A stretch of DNA of 64,000 nt from Pseudomonas sp. FP1742 (GTDB lineage Bacteria; Pseudomonadota; Gammaproteobacteria; Pseudomonadales; Pseudomonadaceae): assembly GCF_030687145.1 (NCBI RefSeq), contig NZ_CP117460.1:3906001-3970000 (forward strand). Direction: 5' to 3'. Position numbers and translations under genes: made by a program. The notes under the pieces are model-generated. The model saw only the letters and a list, made by a program, of their open reading frames with translations, did not search any database and was not told the DNA's origin. Each line of letters starts with the position of its first letter. The first letter of the stretch is position 1. Positions 18,137-27,832 of the stretch are shown piece after piece.

Positions 18137-18658
18137 ATGGACGGATTCACCCTGCGCCACCTCGCCTTGGCCGTAGCCTTGAGCACCGGTATGGGCACGG
18201 CTTTTGCCGCCACCTCCAACGACTTTGTCGATGACGCAGCCGCAGGTGGCATTGCGGAAGTCGAGACCAGCAAACTGGCCCTGGAAAAAAGCTCATCGGC
18301 CGACATCAAGGCGTTCGCCAAGATGATGATCACCGATCATTCCAAGGCCAACGAAGAACTGGCGGCATTGGCGAAAAAACATGACATTGAAGTGCCGGAC
18401 TCGACGACGCTGGTCAAACAGGCCAAGGAGAAAATTCTTGATCTGCGCGATGAATCCTTCGACGCGGCTTATGCCAACAATCAAGTGAAGGCCCACGAAG
18501 AAACCATTGAGCGGTTCAAGAAAGAAGCCAATACGGTGACAGACGATAGAGTCAAGGGCGCCACCGAGCTCAAGGCGTTCGCGCAAAAAATGTTGCCGGC
18601 GCTGGAAAAGCACCTGGAGATGGCGAAAAAACTCCAGGCGGCTCATCCCGATAAATAA
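18137..18658 (+). CDS. DUF4142 periplasmic protein
   Basis: 173 residues with a cleavable signal peptide (LALAVALSTGMGTAFA-A, cleavage near residue 24). The mature part is an all-helical ferritin-like DUF4142 domain (GIAEVETSKLALEKS, IKAFAKMMITDHSKANEELAALA, VKAHEETIERFKKEA). Members are periplasmic and associated with stress or envelope conditions; the precise role is unknown. GGAG lies nine bases before the ATG. Confidence 0.85.
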   Translation: MDGFTLRHLALAVALSTGMGTAFAATSNDFVDDAAAGGIAEVETSKLALEKSSSADIKAFAKMMITDHSKANEELAALAKKHDIEVPDSTTLVKQAKEKILDLRDESFDAAYANNQVKAHEETIERFKKEANTVTDDRVKGATELKAFAQKMLPALEKHLEMAKKLQAAHPDK

Positions 18659-18694
18659 GCCCACGCCTTGATACCGGTCAGGGCGCGGAACTCT

Positions 18695-18720
18695 GGGGGA
18701 GCGAGCAGGCTCGCTCCCCC
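18695..18720. repeat. Perfect GC-rich inverted repeat between convergent genes
   Basis: GGGGGAGCGAGC and GCTCGCTCCCCC are exact complements two bases apart, in the gap between the DUF4142 gene and the oppositely oriented kinase gene. There is no T-tract. It may be a REP-type palindrome acting as a transcript end for both genes. Confidence 0.6.
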
Positions 18721-18748
18721 ATGGATTGTGTCCCTCGCCACAATAGAA

Positions 18749-20860
18749 TCAGCCACCCAGCACGCTGCGGATCATGCGCAATAGGGCTTCAGGACCATAA
18801 GGCTTGCTCAGCAGATAAGTATCGGAACTGAGTTGGTGATTGCGCGAAATGATGTCGCGGGTATGGCCGGAGGTGAACAGCACGGCCACCGGAGGATTCT
18901 GCACCTTGGCCCAGGCAGCCAGGTCCGAGCTTTTGATCAAGCCGGGCATGACCACGTCGGTGAAAATCAGGTCCACTGTCGCGCCGTCCAGCAACATCTG
19001 CATCGCCAGGTCACCGTTGGCCGCAGTCAGGACCTGATAGCCCTCTTCGCGCAATAAGTCCACCGCCGAGCCGCGCACCGCTTCGTTGTCCTCGACCACC
19101 AGAATGGTTTCATGTCCGCCCCGGTGCTGCGGATCATGGCGCGTTGTTTCACCGGGCAACGGGCGCAAGCTGCGAGGGAAATACAGCTGCACCCGAGTGC
19201 CTTGCCCGATGACGCTGGAAATCTCGATATGCCCGCCGCTCTGTTTGACGAAACCGAACACCATGCTCAAACCCAGGCCGGTGCCTTGGCCATCAGCCTT
19301 GGTGGTGAAAAACGGCTCGAAGGCCTGTGCGAGCACTTGCGGCGACATACCGACACCCGAGTCAGCCACCGTTACGCAAACATAGTCGCCGGCGACGATA
19401 CCCTTTCCTGCGCAAAACTTGCGGTCGAGGACGGCGTTCTCGGCGCTCAGGGCAATGGTCCCCTCGCCGTTCATCGCATCTCGGGCGTTGATCGCAAGGT
19501 TGAGAATGGCGTTTTCCAGTTGATTGCGATCCACGTACAGATGCCATGGATCGTCAGGCGTCGTCACGTCGATCTGAAAGATTTCCCCCAGCGCCCGCTG
19601 CAGCAATTCTCCCAGGCCTTCGAAAATCTGCCGTGGATCGCACACTTCCGGCGACAAGGGCTGACGACGGGCAAAGGCGAGCAGCTGCGAAGACAGTTTG
19701 GCCCCGCGCTCGACTGCGGCAATCGACGCGCTGACCCGGCGTTGCACGTTGGCGTTATCCGGCTCGTGACGCGCCAGCAAGTGCAGGTTGCCGGCGATCA
19801 CCTGCAACAGGTTATTGAAGTCATGGGCCACGCCACCGGTGAGACCACCAATGGCTTCAAGCTTCTGTGATTGACGCAATTGCTCTTCTGCGGCTAGCCG
19901 CGCTTCGACTTCATCAGCGACTCGCTGCTCCAGGTTGCGGGTGAACTTGAGCAAGGACTCTTCGGCAATCTTGCGTTCATGGATGTCGATCAACACCCCG
20001 GGAAAGCGGAACGGTTCACCTTGCCTGTTGAACTCGCAACAGCCGCTGGCGAGCACCCACAAGTAACTGCCATCGGGACGCAGAACCCGATATTCGGCGT
20101 TATAGGGCATGCCGGTTTCCACCGATTGGTTGATCCGCTCCTGAACCCAACTGCGGTCGTCGGGATGAATCTGCATTTGAGCGATGATCGGTGACAGGTT
20201 GGCCAGGTCCTGATCGGGCGGGTAGGAAAACGTGCGGGCGAATCGTTCGTCGGCAGACAACACATCAGCCTTGATGTCCCAGACGAACGAGCCGAGCAAA
20301 GCCCCGGCATTGAGGGCCAGGCGAACCCTTTCATTGTCGGCGCGATAGGCGTTTTCGGCTTCCTGGCGTCGGCGTTCGGAAATCACATGGTCAGTGGTTT
20401 CAACCACCATCGCCATGACCCCGGCCGGGGCCCCTTCATCATTGGCGACCGGGCTGTAGTAAAGGTCCATCCAGACGTCTTCGGGCATGCCATCGCGCAG
20501 CAGCACCAGTGCTTTGTTGTGATAGGACAAAGTGCCACCCGCAAGGCAGGTGTCCACCACATGCCGATTGAATTCGGCGACCTCCGGCCAGCCCAGCTCC
20601 ACCGGGGAACCCAGCAGGTAAGGATGACGCCCACCGGCAAATCTCGAATAGGCATCGTTATAGATCATGTAACCGGGTCGGCCCCACAGCATCACCATCG
20701 GCAGCGGTGAAGCGAGCAATAACCGCACCGCGCTGCACAGACTCCCGGGCCAGGTCTCGATGCGCCCGAGTTCGGTCTGGCTCCAGTCGAAGGCGCGAAT
20801 GCGTTCGGCCATTTCGCCGCTCCAGCCGGTACATCCGTGGCTATTGTCTAGAAACTGCAT
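18749..20860 (-). CDS. Hybrid sensor histidine kinase with PAS domains and a C-terminal receiver
   Basis: 703 residues from ATG 20860 (MQFLDNSHGCTGW). It is soluble. A PAS-like domain covers about residues 35-160 and a PAS/PAC domain about 180-305 (YRVLRPDGSYLWVLASG). A coiled-coil linker follows, then the HisKA box with His346 (GGVAHDFNN), the ATPase domain (NLAINARDAM, GTGLGLSMVFGF) and a receiver with Asp635 (FTDVVMPG). The plan resembles phytochrome-less, light/redox-type hybrid kinases that pass phosphate internally. No partner regulator is adjacent. Signal and output are unknown. Confidence 0.88.
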   Translation of the reverse strand: MQFLDNSHGCTGWSGEMAERIRAFDWSQTELGRIETWPGSLCSAVRLLLASPLPMVMLWGRPGYMIYNDAYSRFAGGRHPYLLGSPVELGWPEVAEFNRHVVDTCLAGGTLSYHNKALVLLRDGMPEDVWMDLYYSPVANDEGAPAGVMAMVVETTDHVISERRRQEAENAYRADNERVRLALNAGALLGSFVWDIKADVLSADERFARTFSYPPDQDLANLSPIIAQMQIHPDDRSWVQERINQSVETGMPYNAEYRVLRPDGSYLWVLASGCCEFNRQGEPFRFPGVLIDIHERKIAEESLLKFTRNLEQRVADEVEARLAAEEQLRQSQKLEAIGGLTGGVAHDFNNLLQVIAGNLHLLARHEPDNANVQRRVSASIAAVERGAKLSSQLLAFARRQPLSPEVCDPRQIFEGLGELLQRALGEIFQIDVTTPDDPWHLYVDRNQLENAILNLAINARDAMNGEGTIALSAENAVLDRKFCAGKGIVAGDYVCVTVADSGVGMSPQVLAQAFEPFFTTKADGQGTGLGLSMVFGFVKQSGGHIEISSVIGQGTRVQLYFPRSLRPLPGETTRHDPQHRGGHETILVVEDNEAVRGSAVDLLREEGYQVLTAANGDLAMQMLLDGATVDLIFTDVVMPGLIKSSDLAAWAKVQNPPVAVLFTSGHTRDIISRNHQLSSDTYLLSKPYGPEALLRMIRSVLGG

Positions 20861-21040
20861 CGACTGGCCTATGTCCTGTGAATGACATGTCTTCAGGCAG
20901 TGCAACGGCATCAGGAGACGGTGCGTGCCCGTTTGTTTCGAGCACCGCCGACGCCAATGGTTTCATAGAGGTATAGCTGATTCTCGACTGGCCCCTGTGA
21001 CAAGCTGCTCCTGCCCAGGTGACCTATCCACCACCAAGGC

Positions 21041-24000
21041 TCAACGGAAATCCCGGCTGCGCACATGGATACCGTCGAGCAACGAACTCAGGTCGCTCAA
21101 GCGTCCGGCAATCAGATGCCGCACCTCGCCCACCTTTTCCCAGCGCCCGTCGACCTTGAGCAATTGCGAGCCGACCAATACCTGCCGTTGCCGTTCGGCC
21201 AGGTCGCGCCAGACCACCACGTTGACGTTGCCAAATTCGTCTTCAAGGGTCACGAAGGTCACACCACTGGCGGTCCCCGGGCGCTGCCGACCGGTGACCA
21301 ACCCGGCAACGCTGACCGGGCGTCCATGCTCGACCATCAGCAATTCCCTGGAGCTGCGACAGCGCCGGGCCTTGAGTTCCCCCCGCAGCAACGCCAGCGG
21401 ATGCGGGCCGAGGGTGGTGCCGACACTGGCGTAATCGGCTTGCAGGTCCTCGCCCACGGTGGGTTTGGGCAGATCCACCACCGGCTCTTCCTGGCTTGGC
21501 AAACCGGCAAACAGACCGAGTTGCTTCTGTACCCCCGCCACTTCCCAGCGCGCCCGATGCCGGTCACCGGCCAGTCCACGCAGTGCACCGGCATCGGCCA
21601 GTTGTTCCTGGGCGCGAGCATCGAGTCGTGCCCGTTCGCCAAGGTCGGCGATGTCGGCAAACGCCCCCTTCGCCCTTGCCCTCTCGATGCGCCGGGCATC
21701 GTCTTCGCGAAAGCCCTTGATCATCCGCAGCCCCATGCGAATGGCCGGCTGTGCGCCGGTGATCGGTTCCAGGCTGCAATCCCAATCACTGGCCCGCACG
21801 TCCACGGGGCGAATCTGCAAATGATGGCGGCGGGCGTCCTGGAGAATCTGGTCCGGGCTGTAGAACCCCATCGGCCAGCTGTTGATCAGCGCACAGGCGA
21901 AAGCCGCCGGCTCGTGGCATTTCAACCAGCAACTGGCGTAGGTCAGCAAGGCGAAACTGGCGGCGTGGGATTCGGGAAAACCGTAATCGCCGAAGCCTTT
22001 GATCTGCTCGAAGATCTGCGCGGCGAACTCCGCCGTGTAGCCGTTTTTCTTCATGCCGTCCGCCAGGCGTTCCTTGTGCGGTTCCAGTCCGCCGTGGCGT
22101 TTCCACGCGGCCATGGAGCGACGTAATTGATCGGCCTCGCCGGGACTGTAGTCAGCGGCGACAATCGCGATCTGCATCACCTGTTCCTGGAACAGCGGCA
22201 CGCCTAGCGTACGCTTGAGCACCGCTTCAAGTTCTTTCGACGGGTATTTCACCTCTTCTTCGCCCTTACGCCGTCGCAGGTAGGGATGCACCATCCCGCC
22301 CTGAATCGGTCCCGGACGAACGATCGCCACCTCGATCACCAGATCGTAGAAGTTCTTGGGCTTGAGCCTGGGCAACATCGACATCTGTGCCCGGGACTCG
22401 ATCTGGAACACCCCGATGGTGTCCGCATGGCCGATCATCTCGTAGGTTTGCGGGTCTTCGGCCGGCACCGTCGCCAGGCTCAGGTCGCGGCCCCGGTGCC
22501 GACGCAGCAGATCGAAACAACGGCGAATCGCGCTGAGCATGCCCAGCGCCAGAATATCGACCTTGAGCAGCCCGACCGCATCCAGATCGTCCTTGTCCCA
22601 CTGGATGATGGTGCGCTCGGCCATGGCGGCGTTTTCCACCGGCACCAGGCTGTCCAGAGGCTGCTCGGAAATCACGAAACCACCGGGGTGCTGGGACAGG
22701 TGCCGGGGAAAACCGATCAGTTGCCGGGTCAGGCTCAGCACCCGGCGCAACACCGGGCTGTCGGGATCGAAACCGCCTTCACGCAGGCGCTCGACGGGCG
22801 GCGCCTGATCACTCCAGCGCCCGCAACAATCGGCCAGGGCGTTGACTTGATCCGGTGGTAAACCCAGTGCCTTGGCCACGTCACGGACTGCGCCGGCACC
22901 GTGGTAAGTGCTGACCACCGCGGTCAGCGCCGCACGGCTCCGGCCATAACGCTGGAAGACATACTGCAGGACTTCTTCGCGTCGCTCGTGCTCGAAATCC
23001 ACGTCGATGTCCGGCGGTTCGTTGCGCTCTTTGGAGAGAAACCGCTCGAACAGCAGCGTGCTGCGATCCGGGTCGATCTCGGTGATCCCCAGCACGAAGC
23101 ACACCGCCGAGTTGGCGGCAGAACCGCGGCCCTGACAAAGGATGTGTTGCTGGCGGGCGAAATTCACAATGTCGTGAACCGTCAGGAAGTAGCTTTCGTA
23201 CCCCAGCTCGGCAATCAGCTCCAGTTCCTTGTCGATCTGCGTCAACACCTCGGCCTTGGGGCTTTTTTCCCAGCGCCACCGAATGCCTTTTTCAGCCAAT
23301 GCCCGCAACCAGGACGTGGCCGTATGACCGTCGGGCACCAGCTCCCGGGGATATTGATAGCGCAACTGACTGAGGTCGAAGGTACAGCGCCGGGCGATGT
23401 TCAGGGTCTCGTCGAGCAATGCCTGCGGGTAGAGATCGCGCAAGTCGTCGAGGCTGCGCAAATGCCGTTCGCCGTTGGGATGCAGGCGCAACCCGGCCTC
23501 GGCCACCGGCAGGTGATGACGAATCGCGGTCATGGTGTCCTGCAAGGCGCGCCGGCCACGGGCGTGCATGTGCACATCGCCGCTGGCCACTGCCGGGATT
23601 CGCAGTTCCCGCGCCAGGGTCAGCAGTGCCGCCAGTCGCCGGGGGTCATCCTGCCCGCGATGTAACTGCACGCTCAGCCACAGGCGCTCGGCGAAGCTCT
23701 GCTTCAGCCAATGGCCCTGCGCAAAATCATCGACGGCGTCCGGCGCCCACAACGCCAACAGCCCCGGCAACGGCTCGCTGAAATCCTCCCGCAGCACCTG
23801 ATACTGGCCTTTCTGCGTGCGGCGTCTGGCCCGGGTGATCAGTCGGCACAGGGCTTGATAACCCTCGAGGTTTTCCACCAGCAGCACCAGTTTCGGGCCA
23901 TTTTCGATACGTATTTCGCTGCCGATGATCAGCGGCAACTCCACGGTCTTGGCCGCCTGCCAGGCACGGACGATCCCCGCCAGCGTGCATTCGTCGGTGA

Positions 24001-24118
24001 TCGCCAGCGCCTGATAGCCCTGCTTTTTCGCCCGTTGAAAAAGCTCAAGCGCACTGGAGGCACCGCGCTGGAAACTGAAGTTCGACAGGCAGTGCAGCTC
24101 GGCATAGTCGACGCTCAT
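21041..24118 (-). CDS. dnaE2: Error-prone DNA polymerase III alpha homologue DnaE2 (ImuC)
   Basis: 1,025 residues, the usual DnaE2 length. It starts at ATG 24118, which overlaps the imuB stop as ATGA. An N-terminal PHP domain ([18 protein letters not shown]) leads into the polymerase III alpha palm, with the catalytic acidic cluster in [19 protein letters not shown] (near residue 390). Helix-hairpin-helix and OB domains come last ([32 protein letters not shown]). DnaE2 performs translesion synthesis after DNA damage together with ImuA and ImuB. It is the last gene of the lexA2-imuA-imuB-dnaE2 operon. Confidence 0.95.
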   Translation of the reverse strand: MSVDYAELHCLSNFSFQRGASSALELFQRAKKQGYQALAITDECTLAGIVRAWQAAKTVELPLIIGSEIRIENGPKLVLLVENLEGYQALCRLITRARRRTQKGQYQVLREDFSEPLPGLLALWAPDAVDDFAQGHWLKQSFAERLWLSVQLHRGQDDPRRLAALLTLARELRIPAVASGDVHMHARGRRALQDTMTAIRHHLPVAEAGLRLHPNGERHLRSLDDLRDLYPQALLDETLNIARRCTFDLSQLRYQYPRELVPDGHTATSWLRALAEKGIRWRWEKSPKAEVLTQIDKELELIAELGYESYFLTVHDIVNFARQQHILCQGRGSAANSAVCFVLGITEIDPDRSTLLFERFLSKERNEPPDIDVDFEHERREEVLQYVFQRYGRSRAALTAVVSTYHGAGAVRDVAKALGLPPDQVNALADCCGRWSDQAPPVERLREGGFDPDSPVLRRVLSLTRQLIGFPRHLSQHPGGFVISEQPLDSLVPVENAAMAERTIIQWDKDDLDAVGLLKVDILALGMLSAIRRCFDLLRRHRGRDLSLATVPAEDPQTYEMIGHADTIGVFQIESRAQMSMLPRLKPKNFYDLVIEVAIVRPGPIQGGMVHPYLRRRKGEEEVKYPSKELEAVLKRTLGVPLFQEQVMQIAIVAADYSPGEADQLRRSMAAWKRHGGLEPHKERLADGMKKNGYTAEFAAQIFEQIKGFGDYGFPESHAASFALLTYASCWLKCHEPAAFACALINSWPMGFYSPDQILQDARRHHLQIRPVDVRASDWDCSLEPITGAQPAIRMGLRMIKGFREDDARRIERARAKGAFADIADLGERARLDARAQEQLADAGALRGLAGDRHRARWEVAGVQKQLGLFAGLPSQEEPVVDLPKPTVGEDLQADYASVGTTLGPHPLALLRGELKARRCRSSRELLMVEHGRPVSVAGLVTGRQRPGTASGVTFVTLEDEFGNVNVVVWRDLAERQRQVLVGSQLLKVDGRWEKVGEVRHLIAGRLSDLSSLLDGIHVRSRDFR

Positions 24119-25530
24119 GCGAACCAGCCTTGCAGCCACAACGGACCGTCTTCGCCCACCGCCCGATAGGCCCAGCCCTGCTGACCGGAACGGGTTTCGA
24201 TCAGGTAGTAATCGCGGCGCACGTCGTCGCCGTCCCACCAGCCGGACTCGATGCGCTCCGGCCCCATGAGGATGCGCGTCGAGCTTTCGTGTACCGCCTG
24301 CGGTTCAGTCAGCAACCAGCCCGGACGTTGTACCGCAGGCAGTGCCCCACAGGCCTGGCTGGTGACACTGGCCTGCCACGCGCATTCCGGCCGGTGATCA
24401 GCCTGGAAGCGCAAGCCCTGCACCGCGTCATCCCCCAGCCGTGCGCGCAAGCGTTCACGCAGTTGCTCCCAGGGCAAGGACTGCTGCGGACGGTCGTCGA
24501 ACAGCTCCTGACGCTGGGGCACGAAGGCCGGCAGATCTTCGGCGCGTAGACGAAAACCGCGCACCGGGGCTTCGACCTGAACCTGTTCCAGCCGCCCCCG
24601 GGCCAGTTCGAACAGCATCGCCGGATCGCGCTCGGCGCTGAGCAGGCCGACCTTGATCACGGTGTCCGGCAAGCCGGCATGTTCCAGATGCAGGTCGAAA
24701 CGTTGCACACCGCTGTCCCGGCCGCAGAGAAACGCCGACAGATCGCCGGTCAATCGTCTTAAAGGAAACAACAACGCCTGATGGGATTGCACATCGAAGT
24801 TGAGCTCGATGCGCACATCGAAACGGTCCGGCGGCAGGTAAAACGCCAGCGCCAGCCGTCGCTCACCGAACAGGCTGTCCAGATGCTTGAGCACCTGGGC
24901 CTCGAAACGCCGGGCCAGGCTATGCCGGGGCAACGCCTGCACCTGACTCAAGGTGCGCAGCCCCATGCGCGATAACGCCGTGGCAACGCTGGGCTCCAGG
25001 GCGATCCGGTCGACGGGCAACTGCCCGAGATAATGCTGCAAGGCGTCATTGTCCGGCACCACCAGGCCGTCATAAACGTTGGCCAGCACCCGCGCCGCCA
25101 CCGGGTTGGGCGCGGCGACAATCCGGTGACGAAACCCCAGCTCAGCGAGCTCGGTGCGCAGCCTTGCCTCAAACTGCGGCCAGGGCCCGAACAAGCCCAG
25201 GCTGGATTCGATTTCAAACACCACGGCGCGCGGGTAATGCACGCTGACCTGGGAGCTGAACCGATAGGCCCAGGCGGCCAGGAACTGCTGCCAGTGTTCG
25301 ATTTCGGCGGCATCGTATTCAGCGGTGACGAACCCCTTGCTCAGGGCCTGGGCGGCGGTCATCGACTGACCGGGCCGCAAGCCCAGCGCCCGCGCCGAAC
25401 CGTTGACCGCCTGCAGCACCCGCCGCTGGGCCGGGCCGGTCAGCAGTGCCAGCGGCTCATCGGGGTCGGGACGCTGACGCAGTACCGCGTCCAGCGCCAA
25501 TTGCGGGAAGAGAATGCACACCCAGCGCAT
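24115..25530 (-). CDS. imuB: ImuB, Y-family polymerase-like accessory subunit
   Basis: 471 residues from ATG 25530. It has the overall plan of a Y-family polymerase with a little-finger domain and a long C-terminal tail. The catalytic carboxylates are not in place: the N-terminus reads [16 protein letters not shown], and the usual SIDE motif is replaced by [11 protein letters not shown]. That matches known ImuB proteins, which bridge the beta clamp, ImuA and DnaE2 rather than synthesise DNA. It lies 7 bp downstream of imuA and overlaps dnaE2 by four bases. Confidence 0.93.
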   Translation of the reverse strand: MRWVCILFPQLALDAVLRQRPDPDEPLALLTGPAQRRVLQAVNGSARALGLRPGQSMTAAQALSKGFVTAEYDAAEIEHWQQFLAAWAYRFSSQVSVHYPRAVVFEIESSLGLFGPWPQFEARLRTELAELGFRHRIVAAPNPVAARVLANVYDGLVVPDNDALQHYLGQLPVDRIALEPSVATALSRMGLRTLSQVQALPRHSLARRFEAQVLKHLDSLFGERRLALAFYLPPDRFDVRIELNFDVQSHQALLFPLRRLTGDLSAFLCGRDSGVQRFDLHLEHAGLPDTVIKVGLLSAERDPAMLFELARGRLEQVQVEAPVRGFRLRAEDLPAFVPQRQELFDDRPQQSLPWEQLRERLRARLGDDAVQGLRFQADHRPECAWQASVTSQACGALPAVQRPGWLLTEPQAVHESSTRILMGPERIESGWWDGDDVRRDYYLIETRSGQQGWAYRAVGEDGPLWLQGWFA

Positions 25531-25537
25531 GGCAACC

Positions 25538-26155
25538 TCAATGCCCGATGGTAAAGGCAATCGGCGCCGAACGGGCCAGCCCGCCCCGGCACTTGAGCAC
25601 CCGCAACTGCGCAGGTTTGGCGTCGATGGCGATGCGCAGGGCCGCTGGTGACGGGTTGATGGCTTCACTGAGCGAGCGATAGGCGAACGCCAGGGTCTGC
25701 CCGGTTTCCGCCGCCACCTGCAAACGGCGCAACGCCCGGTCATCGGCCTTGTGCGGCCAGCACAACACCGCCCCGCAACTGCCCGAACGCAGGCATTGCT
25801 CCGCCGCCCACAGCGCATCGCGTTCGCTGGCCTGGATGATCGACAGTTGCCGCAGATCGACCCCGGCGTTCTGCCAGGCCTGGGGATACGGCACGTAGGG
25901 CGGCGCCACCAGCACGATGCGCTCGCCCGCCGCCGACAACCGCGCCAGCGTTGGCCACACCAGTTGCAACTCACCCACGCCCTGCCCCGCCAGGAGAATT
26001 TCGCTCAACGCCGCTTCCGGCCAGCCACCGCTCGGCAAGGCCGCATCCAGCGCCGCATGCCCCGTGGGTTGCGGGCTGACGGTCGGTGGCGCAGGCCGGC
26101 CCTTCCAGACCTGGCCGCCATTGAACAGCGTATCCAGCGCAACGACGGCGCCCAT
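25538..26155 (-). CDS. imuA: ImuA, SulA/RecA-like mutasome protein
   Basis: 205 residues. ATG 26155 shares one base with the lexA2 stop (TGATG). It has a degenerate RecA-like fold: TGHAALDAALPSGGWPEAALSEILL replaces a Walker A region (split around residues 32-57), and GERIVLVAPPYVPYPQAW follows. Known ImuA proteins bind RecA and ImuB in the SOS mutasome. The gene's place between lexA2 and imuB is the conserved Pseudomonas order. Confidence 0.93.
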   Translation of the reverse strand: MGAVVALDTLFNGGQVWKGRPAPPTVSPQPTGHAALDAALPSGGWPEAALSEILLAGQGVGELQLVWPTLARLSAAGERIVLVAPPYVPYPQAWQNAGVDLRQLSIIQASERDALWAAEQCLRSGSCGAVLCWPHKADDRALRRLQVAAETGQTLAFAYRSLSEAINPSPAALRIAIDAKPAQLRVLKCRGGLARSAPIAFTIGH

Positions 26156-26763
26156 CACCCTTGCCTCACCAAGCCGCAGAACACCCCTTCGATGGCCAGG
26201 TCCTGATCGGCTCGAACAATGATCGGCTGGTAAGCCGGATTGCGCGGTAACAGGCGAACAGAATCGCCGACCCGCTCGAAACGCTTGATGGTGACTTCGC
26301 CGTCAAGCCGCGCCACCACGATCTGGCCGTTGACCGCCTCGGGATTGCGCCGCACGCCCACCAGATCGCCATCGAGAATGCCGTCCTCGATCATCGAATC
26401 ACCCTGGACCCGCAGCAGGTAATCCGGCACCCGCGAGAAGATCGACGGATCGAGCAGCAAGCGGCTGTGGACCTCGGCATCGGCACCGATCGGTGCGCCG
26501 GCCGCCACTCGACCGAGTACCGGAACGTCCAGCAGCTCGGGCCGTGGCGGCTGGTTCAATAAGCGGATGCCGCGTGCCTGATGCGGATTGACCTCGATGA
26601 AACCGGCTTCGGTCAGCGCCAGCACGTGCTTGCGCGCCACGCTACGGGAGGCGAAGCCAAAGGCCTCGCTGATCTCAGCGAGGCTCGGGGGCTGACCGTG
26701 TTCGGCGATGCGATCGCGGATGAAGGTCAGGATGGCGGTACGGCGGGGAGTTAAAGTCGTCAT
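26155..26763 (-). CDS. lexA2: LexA2, SOS repressor of the mutasome operon
   Basis: 202 residues from ATG 26763 (MTTLTPRRTAILTFIRDRI). An in-frame ATG at 26772 would add MYS but lies inside the operator and the putative -10 box. An N-terminal winged helix (PPSLAEISEAFGFASRSVARKHVLAL) is followed by the Ala-Gly cleavage site (RVAAGAP). The S24 protease domain has its Ser in QGDSMIEDG and its Lys in LDGEVTIKRF. RecA-stimulated self-cleavage would release this operon after DNA damage. It is first in lexA2-imuA-imuB-dnaE2. Confidence 0.93.
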   Translation of the reverse strand: MTTLTPRRTAILTFIRDRIAEHGQPPSLAEISEAFGFASRSVARKHVLALTEAGFIEVNPHQARGIRLLNQPPRPELLDVPVLGRVAAGAPIGADAEVHSRLLLDPSIFSRVPDYLLRVQGDSMIEDGILDGDLVGVRRNPEAVNGQIVVARLDGEVTIKRFERVGDSVRLLPRNPAYQPIIVRADQDLAIEGVFCGLVRQG

Positions 26764-26765
26764 GG

Positions 26766-26779
26766 AGTACATTTGTACT
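26766..26779 (-). promoter_or_regulatory. LexA2-type operator
   Basis: AGTACAAATGTACT (minus strand) is a perfect inverted repeat with the GTAC-N4-GTAC core, close to the GTAC-N4-GTGC box described for LexA2 in Pseudomonas putida. It lies immediately before lexA2 and overlaps the candidate -10 box, as expected for autorepression. Confidence 0.75.
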
Positions 26780-26800
26780 CTTTCGGCTTTTTCCTGGCAA
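26772..26800 (-). promoter_or_regulatory. Candidate sigma-70 promoter of the lexA2-imuAB-dnaE2 operon
   Basis: On the minus strand TTGCCA (26800-26795) and TACAAA (26777-26772) are 17 bp apart. The -10 lies within the LexA2 operator. A transcript starting about seven bases on would begin nearly at ATG 26763, leaving almost no leader. Confidence 0.45.
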
Positions 26801-26810
26801 GGACCGGCAG

Positions 26811-27728
26811 TCAGCTCAGCCCGCGAGAGGCCAGAAACCCGGCGATGTAATCGATAAAAGCCACGACTTTGGCGGTCGCTCGCCGATGGCTCGGGTACAC
26901 CGCCAGAATGTGCGGGCCAAAGCTGTCGGGATCGATGTCGTAGTCCGCCATCACCCGCACCAGTCGACCGTCGGCCAGATACGGCGCAGCGCTCCATAGC
27001 GGCGTGTGCAACAACCCGCGTCCGGCCAGCGCATTGGCCAGCAGCAAGTCGTAATTGTCGCTGCGCAGCCGTGGCGCCTGGGGTTGCGGCAGGCTCAAGC
27101 GCTGCCCATCGCGCTCGGCCCACCAGAATTCGCGGCTGAGCAAGGGATGGCGATACAGCAACCACTCGTGTTCATCGAGGGTTTGCGGGGTGACCGGCAA
27201 CGCCTTGCGCGCCAGATAGGCCGAGCTGCCACACAACGCCAGACGATTGCTGCCAACGACGCGGGCGATCAGCCCCGGCAGGTCGTCATGGCCTTCGCGC
27301 AGGGCCAGGTCGTAGCCGCTTTCCAGCAGATTGACGAACTCATCGCACAGGTCCACTTGCAGATTGATCTGCGGATACTGTTCCAGAAAACCGCCACACA
27401 CCTGATCGAGAAAGGCTTGCCCATAGGCCAATGGCGCGGTGATTTTCAGATTGCCGCGCAGGCCATGCTGCAACTGCTCGATTTCCTCACCGGCCTCGTC
27501 CAGCCGCTGCAACACCTGACGCGCGGTTTCCAGGTAGAGCCGCCCCACTTCCGTCAGCAGAATCCGCCGGGTGCTGCGCTCGAACAGCCGGGCGCCGAGT
27601 TCGGCCTCCAGGTGATTGACCGCTTTGGTCAGGGCAGACGGGGTCTTGCCCAGTTGCTCGGCGGCGCGGCTGAAACTGCCCAGTTGCGCCGTGACCACGA
27701 ACATTTTCAACGCACCCAGCTTGTCCAT
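26811..27728 (-). CDS. LysR-family regulator, divergent from an amidohydrolase
   Basis: 305 residues from ATG 27728 (MDKLGALKMFVVTAQLGSFSRAA), with GGAA upstream; the longer open frame is not protein-like. The winged helix spans residues 1-60 (AEQLGKTPSALTKAVNHLEAELGARLFERSTR in pieces), and the effector domain begins near residue 90 (GNLKITAPLAYGQAFL). The start of the amidohydrolase gene lies 104 bp away on the other strand, the classic arrangement of a LysR activator and its target. The inducer is unknown. Confidence 0.9.
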   Translation of the reverse strand: MDKLGALKMFVVTAQLGSFSRAAEQLGKTPSALTKAVNHLEAELGARLFERSTRRILLTEVGRLYLETARQVLQRLDEAGEEIEQLQHGLRGNLKITAPLAYGQAFLDQVCGGFLEQYPQINLQVDLCDEFVNLLESGYDLALREGHDDLPGLIARVVGSNRLALCGSSAYLARKALPVTPQTLDEHEWLLYRHPLLSREFWWAERDGQRLSLPQPQAPRLRSDNYDLLLANALAGRGLLHTPLWSAAPYLADGRLVRVMADYDIDPDSFGPHILAVYPSHRRATAKVVAFIDYIAGFLASRGLS

Positions 27729-27832
27729 TCTTTTTCCATTCCGGCAAAAACGTTTTTCGTGAGTGAGGCGTTCTGCTAAGCGTGAGCAGCCACTAATCTG
27801 GGCCATCAGACGCAATAACAAGGAAACTTTCA

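Noticed and set aside
18695..18720. Rho-independent terminator of the DUF4142 gene
   Set aside because: Perfect stem but a two-base loop and no T-tract, so listed as a repeat.
25531..25974. N-terminal extension of imuB
   Set aside because: Low-complexity Arg/Trp/Cys-rich sequence that is an out-of-frame reading of imuA; ImuB proteins start at MRWVC.
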